DNA of 64,000 nt from Muriicola sp. Z0-33 (GCF_026126425.1 NZ_JAFMPW010000002.1:124001-188000), one strand, 5' to 3'. Shown: positions 17,110 to 26,135, counted from the stretch's first letter. Notes: a model not told the origin generated them from the sequence alone. Numbers and translations are program-made.

Positions 17110-17853
17110 CTATCCCATCTTATACTGGTACAAAAATGGCCTTTTGTGAGGCACCCCTCCCCTGGGATGTTCCAGGCGCTCAAATACCTTATAACCAAAC
17201 ATCTTTTTTTGAAACCTGCTTCGATCTACCTTTTTAGAAATTACCGCCTGATATACTTCCTGAAGTTCTCTCATGGTAAATTCCTTCGCCAGGAAATGAA
17301 AACCTATCGGGAATACATCTATATCATTTTGCAATTGCTCGTGGGCTTTAATTACAATATCTCTGTGATCTAATAGTAATTCAGGCAGGTTATCCACAGA
17401 AAACCATTTACATCCGATATCGAAAATTCCTTTCCCCGGCTGGGCTTCTAAAATGGCGACCAGAGCATAATATCCTACAGAGATAAAACGGTTATTTATC
17501 CAAAGTTCTTCTTCCCAGGGAATACCAAGCTTTTGGAATAAATTGCCAATTTCATTGGTAAACTGCCGTTTGGGATCCCCAAAAGTGTAAAATTGTTTAC
17601 AATACACCCCAGATAGCCCAATGCGTTGTAAAAGGTTTCTGGCTGCTGCCTCATCTAAGGACTCCTCCTTTAAAACATATCCTCCTGGGAGCATCCATTT
17701 GTTATCTGGTAATTGAGTGAGCAAAACTTTTAAACAATTTTCCTCATAGCCGAAAATTACAGTGTCTATTGATATACCAGGTATGAACAACTCTCCTCCT
17801 TGTTTGATTTGATCTAATAATGCCTTGGGGTTATTGATGTCCTGGGTGTTCAT
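17110..17853 (-). CDS. NrtR-like transcriptional regulator (degenerate Nudix domain plus winged helix)
   Basis: 247 residues. Residues about 25-150 are a Nudix fold (VIFGYEENCLKVLLTQLPDN, then MLPGGYVLKEESLDEAAARN). The Nudix box continues NLLQRIGL where a hydrolase has RExxEExG, so the catalytic glutamates are missing. Residues about 165-247 are a winged helix (FTMRELQEVYQAVISKKVDR, KMFGYKVFERL). This pattern marks NrtR-type repressors, which sense ADP-ribose-like ligands with a dead Nudix domain. It is divergent from the alpha/beta hydrolase at 17953 across a 19-bp palindrome, its likely operator. The ligand and target pathway are unknown. Confidence 0.85.
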   Translation of the reverse strand: MNTQDINNPKALLDQIKQGGELFIPGISIDTVIFGYEENCLKVLLTQLPDNKWMLPGGYVLKEESLDEAAARNLLQRIGLSGVYCKQFYTFGDPKRQFTNEIGNLFQKLGIPWEEELWINNRFISVGYYALVAILEAQPGKGIFDIGCKWFSVDNLPELLLDHRDIVIKAHEQLQNDIDVFPIGFHFLAKEFTMRELQEVYQAVISKKVDRSRFQKKMFGYKVFERLEHPRGGVPHKRPFLYQYKMG

Positions 17854-17898
17854 AATCCTAAATATTTGCCAATTAATGGTAAAGTTAAGAAATAAATA

Positions 17899-17922
17899 TA
17901 ACTTTGTGTCAAATTGTCACAA
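17899..17922 (+). promoter_or_regulatory. Promoter -7 box overlapped by a 19-bp palindrome
   Basis: TAACTTTG at 17899-17906 matches the Bacteroidota -7 element TAnnTTTG. Overlapping it, 17904-17922 reads TTGTG-T-CAA-A-TTG-T-CACAA, a palindrome with one mismatched pair around a central A. The position over a plus-strand promoter in the NrtR/hydrolase divergent region fits a repressor operator. No good -33 TTTG is seen at normal spacing. Confidence 0.55.
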
Positions 17923-17952
17923 TGAAAACATTCATCAATCAAAAATCACTTT

Positions 17953-18996
17953 ATGTACATTATTTTAAATCAAACAAGGCGCATACTATTTTATTTTTTC
18001 TTAGTTGGTTTTGGAGCTTTGCTCTATGGTTTTATGGCATCAGATCCATGTCCGGTACTCCCCTCCTATCTATTTACGCGAAAAGATCCTAATATGAATA
18101 CTGATAAAACCATAGTACTTAACGATGGCAGAACTCTTGGATATGCCGAGTATGGGGCCCCCAATGGCGATGCTGTATTTTACTTCCATGGCGGTCAGGA
18201 GAGCAGACTATCCAGCCAGTTTATGGACAGCACTGCCAAATCCTTAAACATCCGTATTATAGCGCCAGACCGCCCGGGAATTGGCTTATCGTCTTATCAG
18301 TCTTACAGGACATTCCTTGATTGGGGAAAAGACGTTGAGCAGTTAGCAGACGCCCTGAAGCTAAAGACTTTCTCTGTTTTTGGGCTTTCGGGCGGAGCAC
18401 CTCATGTTTTGGCTTGTTCTTATTTAATTCCTGAAAGGATCGTGAATGCCACTATAGTATCGGGCACAGCTCCTTACGATTATAAGGGAAAATTAAAAGG
18501 CAGCTGGATTCCAATCCGTTTAATGCATTGGTTTGCCGCTTCAAAAAAAGACAAAAATCTGAGGAAGTTTATAAACCAGGAATATAAGGTGCTTTTAGAA
18601 AAGCCCGGAAAAAGGTTGGGTCAACTACAAAAATACCTCCCAAAACCGGATAAAGAGCTTATGACCAGCAAACCTGAATACGGAATTGCTTTTATTCGTG
18701 GGAGTCTTGAATCTTATCGACAAGGTATAGATGCCGTTGTTCAGGAATGGCGAATGTACGTAAGGGACTGGGGATTTAACCTGGAAGACATACAGCCTCA
18801 TATTAATTTGTGGTATGGCGAAGAAGATAAGATGGCTCCAAAATACAAGGGTATCTATCTGCAGCAACACCTCCCTAATGCTAGTCTAAAAATTCTGGAT
18901 AATGAAGGGCATTTTTCGTTAATACGTAATCATCTATCTGAGATACTAATTCAATTAAAAACTCCAAAACTAATCACAGTCATTGAACAGCAATAA
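17953..18996 (+). CDS. Alpha/beta hydrolase
   Basis: 347 residues from this ATG, which lies 31 bases past the promoter-operator palindrome. The N-terminal extension contains a hydrophobic segment at about 11-28, so the protein may be membrane-anchored. A second plausible start at 18094 (MNTDKT) would give a soluble 300-residue enzyme. Core motifs are LNDGRTLGYAEYG, oxyanion loop YFHGGQESR, PDRPGIGLS, nucleophile elbow GLSGGAP, an acidic residue in YGEEDKMAP and the catalytic His in NEGHFSLI. The substrate is unknown. It is divergent from the NrtR-like regulator and is probably its target. Confidence 0.8.
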   Translation: MYIILNQTRRILFYFFLVGFGALLYGFMASDPCPVLPSYLFTRKDPNMNTDKTIVLNDGRTLGYAEYGAPNGDAVFYFHGGQESRLSSQFMDSTAKSLNIRIIAPDRPGIGLSSYQSYRTFLDWGKDVEQLADALKLKTFSVFGLSGGAPHVLACSYLIPERIVNATIVSGTAPYDYKGKLKGSWIPIRLMHWFAASKKDKNLRKFINQEYKVLLEKPGKRLGQLQKYLPKPDKELMTSKPEYGIAFIRGSLESYRQGIDAVVQEWRMYVRDWGFNLEDIQPHINLWYGEEDKMAPKYKGIYLQQHLPNASLKILDNEGHFSLIRNHLSEILIQLKTPKLITVIEQQ

Positions 18997-19054
18997 TGAA
19001 AATGAATTTGGCAAAAGATTACCCACAGAAAGAGATCTAGCGATTCAAGGATTA

Positions 19055-19399
19055 TTAGTCCGGATTTTTCTTCATCTTATTATCTTCGAACTGCGTCTTG
19101 GTGAGTAGTACTTTATTGAGGCGTTTGGATTCTTTGCTTTTATAGAGATCGCGAATTAGCTTAAAGCGCCTGGAGGCAGGAATATCCATAGAATCAATAA
19201 GTAGACGGATACGTTCTATTTCCGCCCTTCTTGCAGCCTCTGCAGCCAGGTAACCGGGCTCATAATCATACAATGCCGGAGCCTTCTCCCCTTCGGCCTT
19301 TTCTTTGGCGGCTTTCTGAGGTTTCTCTTGCGCAAGAATGGGAGCTGTTCCTATAAAAAACACCCCCAGCATTGTTGCTAGAAATATCGCTTTTTTCAT
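19055..19399 (-). CDS. Small secreted protein, paralogue of 28177-28527
   Basis: 114 residues from the ATG at 19397-19399, which starts a signal peptide (MKKAIFLATMLGVFF ... ILAQ). A Met 36 bases upstream is less likely. The mature part is Lys/Ala-rich, then YEPGYLAAEAARRAEIERIR, LIDSMDIPASRRFKLIRDLY and SKRLNK. The order YEP, charged helix, (I/L)xDxxDI, xxRR, LxxxLY is repeated in the gene at 28177-28527, so the two belong to one family I cannot name. Probably an all-helical periplasmic protein. It stands alone between the alpha/beta hydrolase and the FdhF-like gene. Confidence 0.7.
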   Translation of the reverse strand: MKKAIFLATMLGVFFIGTAPILAQEKPQKAAKEKAEGEKAPALYDYEPGYLAAEAARRAEIERIRLLIDSMDIPASRRFKLIRDLYKSKESKRLNKVLLTKTQFEDNKMKKNPD

Positions 19400-19518
19400 G
19401 ATTACCATACTGTGTTCATCTACAATGTAACACATTTTATGCGAAGCCCAATGAGATGTACCTCTCCCCTGCCGTTTGCCCTAAATCATGGGCTTTAGAT
19501 CGATAGTCATAGAATGGA

Positions 19519-19546
19519 TTACTGTTCACTGCTCACTGTTCACTGG
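19519..19546. repeat. Heptanucleotide tandem repeat (TCACTGT family) inside a gene end
   Basis: Four contiguous 7-base units: TTACTGT, TCACTGC, TCACTGT, TCACTGG. On the minus strand they encode the last residues (VNSEQ) and stop of the FdhF-like protein. The consensus TYAYTGY is shared with the repeat at 16101-16160. Confidence 0.75.
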
Positions 19547-21832
19547 CGAGACTTTCACCACAATACTTTTGCTTATTGGCGTTCTGCTGCCCTCTGCAAA
19601 ATGGTTATAAGGTATCAGAAGATTAGTTTCTGGGAAATAGGCTGCAAGATTCCCTTTGGGGATATTATAGGGCACTACTTTAAAGTTCTCTGCCTTTCGC
19701 AAAGTACTATCATAGTTACTTGTAAGGTTAACAACATCTTGTTTTTGCAACCCTCTGTCATTCATGTCATCGGGATGCATCAGTACCACCCTGCGTTCGC
19801 CATAGATACCTCTGTAACGATCGTCCAGGCCATATATGGTAGTATTAAACTGATCATGAGACCTTATGGTCATGAGTATCATTTCATCTTCTGCCAACTG
19901 ATGATCGGGAAGTGGGTTAACACTAAATTGTGCCTGGCCACCGGGGAGGTGACTAAAATCCAGTTCGCGCACATTATTAGGTAAATAATACCCCGCCCCT
20001 TTAGAACGTTCACTGGTGTTCTCAAACCCCTTGGCTACCTGATCTATCTTTTCCCGGATCAGTTCATAATTTTGCCCCATGGCTTTCCAATCCACGGCAT
20101 GCCTTCCTTTAAAATAAGCATGGGCAATTCCTGAGATAATTTCCGGCTCGCTCATTATCTGGTCAGAAGCTGGTTTTAGCAGGCCTTTAGATTGCCTCAC
20201 CTGCCCCATACTATTTTCTACGGTAAAAAACCGTTGCTTCCCACCCCTGCTGTCTTTTTCCGATCTCCCAATGGTAGGCAATAGCAGCGCCGTTTCCCCG
20301 GTAACCAGATGGGTGCGGTTAAGTTTAGTACTCACCTGTACCGTTAGTTTGCAATTCTGTAAAGCCTCTGCGGTATACTCCGTATCCGAAGCTGCCATTA
20401 GAAAGTTGCCCCCCAATGCCATAAATATTTTAGCCTTCCCTTCATACATAGCTTTCATGGCTCCAACCGTATCTACCCCTTCATGGGCCGGAGGTTTAAA
20501 CCCCAAATGTTTTTCTATGCGTTCATTAAGTCCCTTGTTAACGTAATGCATAATCCCTACACTTCGGTCTCCCTGTACATTGCTATGCCCCCTAACAGGG
20601 CAGGTACCGGCATTGGGTTTCCCAAGTGCGCCTTTGGCAAGTAACAGGTTAACATACTCTTTTATGGTTGCTACCCCATTCTTGTGCTGTGTAAGCCCCA
20701 TGGCCCAGCAGATAATAATTTTAGAAGATCGGGCCAATAGGTCCACGGCCTGGTTTATTGCTTCTTCTCTTACCCCGGTCATACGCAGTAAATCTGTAGC
20801 ATTGTATTGCTCAAGATCGGCCGTCAATGCTGCATAACCATTGGTGTATTTTTTTATAAAATCATGATCAAAAACCCCTCCTCTCTCTTTATCTAGTTGC
20901 AACAGTTTTTTAAGGATGAGTTTCATCAATGGAATATCCTGATTAATCTTTACAGGTAAATGAAGATCTGCCAGGTCTTGTCCGGAACCAATCCAGCCTT
21001 TTAATTGCTGAGGGTCCTTGAAATTAACGAGTCCGGCTTCCTCCAGCGGATTAATACTGATTATACTGCCACCATTTTCTTTGCATTTGGCAAGGGCCGA
21101 AAGCATTCTGGGATGGTTAGTCCCCGGATTCTGCCCGGCTACAATAACCACTTCGGCCTGGTAGAGATCTTCTAATACCACACTCCCCTTGCCTATCCCT
21201 AAGGTTTCAGAGAGCGCTACCCCACTACTTTCATGGCACATATTAGAACAGTCTGGCAGGTTGTTGGTGCCAAAAGCCCTGGCAAACATGCCATATAAAA
21301 ATGCGGCTTCATTGCTGCTTCTTCCAGAGGTATAGAATATGGCCTCGTCCGGATCAGACAGCTGGTGCAGTTGATCAGAAATCATAGAAAACGCCGCCCC
21401 CCAACTAATGGGTTCATAATGTAACTTCCCTGGTTTTAGCACTAAAGGTTCTATAATTCTCCCCAGTTTATTTATCTGGTAATCCGAGAGTTCTGACAGC
21501 TCTTCGACAGAATAACTCTCAAAGAATTTTCTTCCTATATGGGTATTAGTAGCTTCATCTGCCAGCGCTTTTGCCCCATTTTCACAGTACTCTGCAATCT
21601 TAGAAGGTTTTGCAGGGTCTGGCCAGGCGCAACTAGGGCAATCAAAGCCATCTGGCTGGTTCATATGCAGTAACGACCGCATAGACTTATATACCCCCAT
21701 TTCTTTAAAGGCATGCTTCATTGCCACCACTACACCCAGGCGCCCAGCTGCTGTTTTGGCCGGAGCCTTAAGCCTTAATCCGGTGAACCCCGTAGGGCCA
21801 GTTAATGATACTTTTCTTTTAAATGGCTTCAT
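19526..21832 (-). CDS. FdhF/YdeP family molybdopterin oxidoreductase
   Basis: 768 residues from the ATG at 21830-21832 (MKPFKRKVSLTGP). An in-frame ATG 60 bases upstream would add a poorly fitting leader. Motifs typical of the YdeP-type formate-dehydrogenase-like group are GFDCPSCAWPDP at about 62-73 (Cys65, Cys68), EYCENGAKA (Cys83), NMCHESSGVAL, GQNPGTNHPRMLSA, CPVRGHSNVQGDRSVGI and C-terminal SHDQFNTTIYGLDDRYRGI. It would bind a bis-pterin guanine dinucleotide Mo cofactor, and Cys or Ser ligation is not certain. It is cytoplasmic, with no Tat signal. The physiological substrate of this group is unclear. The C-terminal VNSEQ is encoded by a heptamer repeat. It is divergent from the Bcr/CflA exporter. 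Confidence 0.9.
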   Translation of the reverse strand: MKPFKRKVSLTGPTGFTGLRLKAPAKTAAGRLGVVVAMKHAFKEMGVYKSMRSLLHMNQPDGFDCPSCAWPDPAKPSKIAEYCENGAKALADEATNTHIGRKFFESYSVEELSELSDYQINKLGRIIEPLVLKPGKLHYEPISWGAAFSMISDQLHQLSDPDEAIFYTSGRSSNEAAFLYGMFARAFGTNNLPDCSNMCHESSGVALSETLGIGKGSVVLEDLYQAEVVIVAGQNPGTNHPRMLSALAKCKENGGSIISINPLEEAGLVNFKDPQQLKGWIGSGQDLADLHLPVKINQDIPLMKLILKKLLQLDKERGGVFDHDFIKKYTNGYAALTADLEQYNATDLLRMTGVREEAINQAVDLLARSSKIIICWAMGLTQHKNGVATIKEYVNLLLAKGALGKPNAGTCPVRGHSNVQGDRSVGIMHYVNKGLNERIEKHLGFKPPAHEGVDTVGAMKAMYEGKAKIFMALGGNFLMAASDTEYTAEALQNCKLTVQVSTKLNRTHLVTGETALLLPTIGRSEKDSRGGKQRFFTVENSMGQVRQSKGLLKPASDQIMSEPEIISGIAHAYFKGRHAVDWKAMGQNYELIREKIDQVAKGFENTSERSKGAGYYLPNNVRELDFSHLPGGQAQFSVNPLPDHQLAEDEMILMTIRSHDQFNTTIYGLDDRYRGIYGERRVVLMHPDDMNDRGLQKQDVVNLTSNYDSTLRKAENFKVVPYNIPKGNLAAYFPETNLLIPYNHFAEGSRTPISKSIVVKVSPVNSEQ

Positions 21833-21999
21833 AGTTAAGTTCAATGCTTTAGCAAGGATGGCACAACCAGGATAAGGCGAGTACTGCACCACCCTGCTTT
21901 TTTGCTCATTTAAAAATACGACTAAAATTATAACCTAACCTCCTAAAATCTTAAAGCGCTTATGGGTCTTATATCATACAAAACGGCTACTTTTGGCGC

Positions 22000-23208
22000 A
22001 TGTTAAAAAAGCGGTCTTCCCAAATCGAATTTGTTGCCCTTATGGCTTCGCTGATGTCAATAGCAGCATTGGCATTGGATGCGCTTTTACCGGCATTAGA
22101 TATTATTGGCCTGGCAGTTGGCACTACTGATGCGGCCGACAATCAACTACTTATAATTCTTTTCTTTTTTGGCCTGGGAATAGGCCCTTTGTTATTTGGT
22201 CCGGTTTCGGATAGTATAGGAAGAAAACCAGTGGTCTATATGGGTTTTGCAATGTTTATCATAGCAAGCCTACTGTGTGTATATGCCAATAGCCTGGAGA
22301 TGATGATAGCAGGAAGAATACTTCAGGGCATAGCATTATCTGCTCCCAGGACGATTAGTATTGCAATGATCCGAGATAGTTTTAGTGGAGACTATATGGC
22401 CAGAATCATGTCTTTTGTCACCGTAGTATTTATATTGGTGCCTATCATTGCTCCGGCCTCAGGAAAGTATATCCTGGATAACTACAACTGGCAGTCTATC
22501 TTCCTTGCACAGGTGTTTTTTAGCATCCTGGTAGCCTTCTGGTTTTGGCGAAGGCAACCAGAAACCTTGCTCAAAGTGCATAGAACACCCCTAACAGGGC
22601 ATCTGTTTACGGACGGACTCAAAGAGTTGATGAAACACAGAGATACTATTGCCTATACTTTAATCTCCGGATTTATAGTAGGGTCTTTTCTGGTATACCT
22701 GAGTACTTCGCAGCAGATCTTTCAGCATCAGTACGATATGAAGGATGAATTTCCCTATATTTTTGCCGGCCTGGCACTAACCATAGGTTCAGCGATCTTT
22801 TTAAACGGGACTTTGGTTTTGAGGTTGGGAATGCGAAGGTTAATAACCATTTCTATGGTGTTGTTCTTTGCAATTTCTTTGCTCTATGTGATATTCTTTA
22901 ACAATGGAGATAATCCACGAGTAGGATTTTTACTCTTGTTTTTTGGACTTCAGTTTTTCGCAATAGGCTTTCTCTTTGGAAATCTAAGGGCTATTGCCAT
23001 GGAGCCCGTGGGCCATATTGCCGGGATGGCAGCAGCGATAACCGGATTGGTTTCTACCCTGATGGCTGTACCCATTAGTATGTTAATTGGCCGATATGTA
23101 ACAGACAGCGCCCTCCCCCTGTTTATTGGATTTCTGGTTTGCAGCAGTATTTCATTGGGTATTCTGGGCTATATTGAGCTCTCGGAAAACAGTCGGAAAA
23201 AGCTATAG
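22000..23208 (+). CDS. Bcr/CflA family MFS drug-efflux transporter
   Basis: 402 residues with twelve predicted membrane helices. It opens with FVALMASLMSIAALALDALL and has the conserved Asp/Pro motif DALLPALDII, the MFS loop GPVSDSIGRKPVVYMG between helices 2 and 3, and GRILQGIALSAPRTISIAMI in helix 4-5 as in Bcr/CflA proteins. It would export drugs or small metabolites by proton antiport in the inner membrane. A TAnnTTTG-like TACTTTTG lies at 21988-21995, only four bases before the ATG, so the message may have almost no leader. It is divergent from the FdhF-like oxidoreductase, a neighbour pair without a clear functional link. Confidence 0.88.
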   Translation: MLKKRSSQIEFVALMASLMSIAALALDALLPALDIIGLAVGTTDAADNQLLIILFFFGLGIGPLLFGPVSDSIGRKPVVYMGFAMFIIASLLCVYANSLEMMIAGRILQGIALSAPRTISIAMIRDSFSGDYMARIMSFVTVVFILVPIIAPASGKYILDNYNWQSIFLAQVFFSILVAFWFWRRQPETLLKVHRTPLTGHLFTDGLKELMKHRDTIAYTLISGFIVGSFLVYLSTSQQIFQHQYDMKDEFPYIFAGLALTIGSAIFLNGTLVLRLGMRRLITISMVLFFAISLLYVIFFNNGDNPRVGFLLLFFGLQFFAIGFLFGNLRAIAMEPVGHIAGMAAAITGLVSTLMAVPISMLIGRYVTDSALPLFIGFLVCSSISLGILGYIELSENSRKKL

Positions 23209-23369
23209 GCCCGACAGCACCTCGTCATTCGTACAGAATTTTACCGTGTTCACACAATATTCTCAGCTAAATATCTTATTTTTAGTAATATAGCATATCA
23301 ACGATAAGTAAATCGACTTGTTAGAAGTGTTAAATTCTCCTGTCGATCATCCAATTAAAAATTTGAATT

Positions 23370-23912
23370 ATGTATCTATTTCGACTGATTATTGTATTTG
23401 CCCTGCTCACTTTTGATTTATCTTCAAATGCCGAATTAATTACACCAACAGCAACCACTACCGAAATTGCCGAAGTAGATCCATGTCTTTTAGGTAGCTG
23501 GCGGGTAGATATTCCAAGTATGGCCATAGCCCTGGACAGACCTGTGAGCGGATCAATATTAATTACGTTTGAAAGATCTCCTTTAAATGAGATTACCTCA
23601 AGTTTTGATGTTACCCTGACAAGAAGACCTCCTCAAAGTTCTACAAAGCGCAGGGTTCACATTGGTTCTCTTTCTGCAACCATGGAGCCTGTTGAGGCTA
23701 CTCCGCGTGGTTCTAAAAGCTTTATGTTGACACGGATAGAATTGGGAGAAGAAAACTCACATAAAAGATACAAGGCAGACGGAGACTATAGAGATTTAGA
23801 CAAAGAAGAAATCAAGGATTTTTTTATGGGCACGGTGTTTTATTATAAAGATTGTAGTCCTACTCTGATGATCGGTCTAAATGAGATAAAATTAGTTAAG
23901 GAAACCTATTAA
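23370..23912 (+). CDS. Secreted protein of unknown function
   Basis: 180 residues with a signal peptide (MYLFRLIIVFALLTFDLSSNA). The mature part begins with a Thr-rich linker and DPCLLGSWRVDIPSM, a start typical of small lipocalin-like or beta-barrel domains (GxW motif). ILITFERSPLN, VTLTRRPPQ and a late Cys (FYYKDCSP) follow, and C39 and the late Cys could form a disulfide. I do not recognise a named family. It converges on the minus-strand Ig-like lipoprotein gene, whose end is 13 bases away. Confidence 0.65.
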   Translation: MYLFRLIIVFALLTFDLSSNAELITPTATTTEIAEVDPCLLGSWRVDIPSMAIALDRPVSGSILITFERSPLNEITSSFDVTLTRRPPQSSTKRRVHIGSLSATMEPVEATPRGSKSFMLTRIELGEENSHKRYKADGDYRDLDKEEIKDFFMGTVFYYKDCSPTLMIGLNEIKLVKETY

Positions 23913-23925
23913 ATAAACTATAGGA

Positions 23926-25026
23926 TCAATCTGTTATTCTAAAGGCCAATTCATATGATTTTTGGGCCAGGGCTCTTCCTTGATTTTGGAGCACATCTGT
24001 GTCGAACAACCTGTTTAAATTATTCCCTGCATTATCTTCGAGTTTAGCTTCAATTAATATTTTATATTCCTCTTTATTCCAATTATTAACAGGTTTAAAT
24101 AATATCCTTTTTTCGTATCTGCCCAGTACAAAATCTCCAGGAACCAATTGGCCGTTAGCATCTTTGATTGTTAGCGCCTCCAAAGCCAGAACGGCATCCA
24201 TAGGCTCCTCAAAAATAATTTGTAATTGTCCTTTCTCACCAGCAGCCGGAGGAAGTATTTCCCAGTTATCCGGATTGGGTTTATTACTGTCTCTGGCGAT
24301 AACCACTAATTTCTTGGTATAGTCCTTTTTTAGCGATTGCCCTTCGGCTGTTTTCCAATCCCTGGAAATGTGTATTGTATATTCCCGGCCCTGCAAAATT
24401 GGCAATCCTTTTTCCTTATTAGGGATAAGATCCGTTTTAATTCTCCCGGGATCTAACCAGAGGGTAAGTCGGTCATGCGCCTTATTCCACAGTTCGGATT
24501 CCAATTCCAAAAAAACGACTATTTCCTCACCAATAGTTTCGTCTGTGACCTTAATAAAATTTAGCGCCTCCCCTACTTGCTGCATAGGTTGGGAAAATTG
24601 CAGGTAGATTTTAAGCAGGTTCTCGGGGACGGTATCCCTGGTGGGATAAATAACTGCCAGCTCTCCCAATTCCTTGGTAAGGGGTGGTGCTACCATAAAG
24701 TTGGCAAGCGTTACTCCATTGCCCCTTATTTCGTAGCTCTGGCCTTTAGAAAATGGGACGACAGGAATAAATTGATACCCGTTTTCCAATTGCTTTACCT
24801 CTCCCAGCACCGGGGTGGTCGAAGCACCAGCAATAAAGATTTCCGCTTCCTCAATTCCCTGACTCGCTTTAAATTCTACAGAAATGGCCTGCCCATTCTT
24901 GTAATTCACCTCCAGATGCTCAATTTCCTTTTTCTCACTACAATTGACAAATAAGATAATCACACAAAAAAAGACCAAGTTAGACTTGATCTTTTTGAGT
25001 AATATATTAATACCTGTTACATCCAT
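23926..25026 (-). CDS. Lipoprotein with bacterial Ig-like domains
   Basis: 366 residues with a lipoprotein signal ending at FVNCS after a basic N-terminus. Repeating beta-sandwich units are visible: IYLQFSQPMQQVGEALNFIK at about 140-160 and IIFEEPMDAVLALEALTIK at about 265-290, each followed by a strand pattern ending in YTIHISRDW or YKILIEAKL. These are SbsA/invasin-type Ig-like repeats (PM near the strand start). It probably lies in the outer membrane or on the surface. The ATG overlaps the stop of the gene at 25017 by ten bases, showing translational coupling with the propeller-like protein. Confidence 0.72.
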   Translation of the reverse strand: MDVTGINILLKKIKSNLVFFCVIILFVNCSEKKEIEHLEVNYKNGQAISVEFKASQGIEEAEIFIAGASTTPVLGEVKQLENGYQFIPVVPFSKGQSYEIRGNGVTLANFMVAPPLTKELGELAVIYPTRDTVPENLLKIYLQFSQPMQQVGEALNFIKVTDETIGEEIVVFLELESELWNKAHDRLTLWLDPGRIKTDLIPNKEKGLPILQGREYTIHISRDWKTAEGQSLKKDYTKKLVVIARDSNKPNPDNWEILPPAAGEKGQLQIIFEEPMDAVLALEALTIKDANGQLVPGDFVLGRYEKRILFKPVNNWNKEEYKILIEAKLEDNAGNNLNRLFDTDVLQNQGRALAQKSYELAFRITD

Positions 25027-26135
25027 TTGGTAGTACGACTTTTTAGCACCATATCTCCGTCGGAAGTTCGTTGAATATATACAACATTACCTGCGTCTAG
25101 CTTGTCCATCTGTAAAACGTATGGGAACGGCAAGTTGTCATAGGCTACTCCCCTGGAAACATATGGCTCGTCTACACTTTCCGTGATCTTGTCTTTGTAG
25201 TTAGCAATTGTTTCATATTTAATGCGCATTACCGGCCGGTTGCTGTTAGACATCAGAAAGTACTTCTTTCCTTCTTTCTCATAGGAAATCATATCCAAAG
25301 GAGAATTACCGGCTCCCAGCTCTGCAACAGTGCGTCCTTTAGAATGTACCCCTTCTTTTAATTCATTTAGTGGAAAGAGTACTAAAGGAGTACAAGTGTA
25401 ACTTGCCATAAGGTAGTCTGCACCTTCTAAATTAATAACATCAAATGCCTTGATGGGCGCGTGGGTTTCAAATTGTCCGTGTGCAGCGTGCCAGATCTCT
25501 AATGATGCATACTGTTGTGTATCAGTAAAGGGAAAAGGAATACTTCTGAAGGTGGAGCCAAACTCCTTATTACTTAATCCCGAGACTAGAACTTTACCAT
25601 TGTGGTATTTTAAATCGGATATAGCCCATATTCTTAAAGGACGTTCCCTTCTGTCTTTTGCATCAACCGCCACCGGATCTTGCAACTTAATCTTTGAATA
25701 ACTAATACTTTTCAAAGTAACGTTTTCTAGCTTATCCCCGTTTAATTTCAACAGCACGGGCGTACCTTCGGAGGTGGTAACAGAAAAATAGACTGTTTTG
25801 GATAAGGGGTTCACCGCCATGTCTGTGATCTTAATATTTTCTTGAGTTGTCCCCAACGCGGCCGCCACTTTTTCATCAAATGCAGTGATATTAATGTTTT
25901 CTGCGGAAGCTTTTTCACTAACATCCCTGGTATCCAGGGCATATATTGCAGCATTTTTTGTGTCTCCTATAAACAGAATCCCATCAGGACCGAACGCAAG
26001 TTCCTCAATAGAGGCAATTTCAGGATCTCCGTAAATGAAATCTGCTTTTAAATCGGAAGTGGTGTCATTAAAGGTAGCGGAAATGGTAAGTACAGTTAAT
26101 GCGCTAAGCGCACCCAGATAAATTAGTTTTTTCAT
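25017..26135 (-). CDS. Secreted beta-propeller-like protein
   Basis: 372 residues with a signal peptide (MKKLIYLGALSALTVLTISA). Several blade-like units are seen: IEELAFGPDGILFIGDTKNA at about 42-61, ITDMAVNPLSKTVYFSV, LRIWAISDLKYHNGKVLVSG and ADYLMASYTCTPLVLFPL. The pattern fits an NHL- or SMP-30-like propeller, although no catalytic residues are obvious. It would be periplasmic or surface exposed. It is the first gene of a two-gene operon with the Ig-like lipoprotein and overlaps it. The pair could bind and display a ligand, but the function is unknown. Confidence 0.68.
   Translation of the reverse strand: MKKLIYLGALSALTVLTISATFNDTTSDLKADFIYGDPEIASIEELAFGPDGILFIGDTKNAAIYALDTRDVSEKASAENINITAFDEKVAAALGTTQENIKITDMAVNPLSKTVYFSVTTSEGTPVLLKLNGDKLENVTLKSISYSKIKLQDPVAVDAKDRRERPLRIWAISDLKYHNGKVLVSGLSNKEFGSTFRSIPFPFTDTQQYASLEIWHAAHGQFETHAPIKAFDVINLEGADYLMASYTCTPLVLFPLNELKEGVHSKGRTVAELGAGNSPLDMISYEKEGKKYFLMSNSNRPVMRIKYETIANYKDKITESVDEPYVSRGVAYDNLPFPYVLQMDKLDAGNVVYIQRTSDGDMVLKSRTTKWM

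Noticed and set aside
21833-21999. Possible molybdenum-cofactor riboswitch upstream of the FdhF/YdeP-like gene
   Set aside because: The leader is short, and I could not find the conserved stems of the Moco motif. Bacteroidota are not expected to use that riboswitch.
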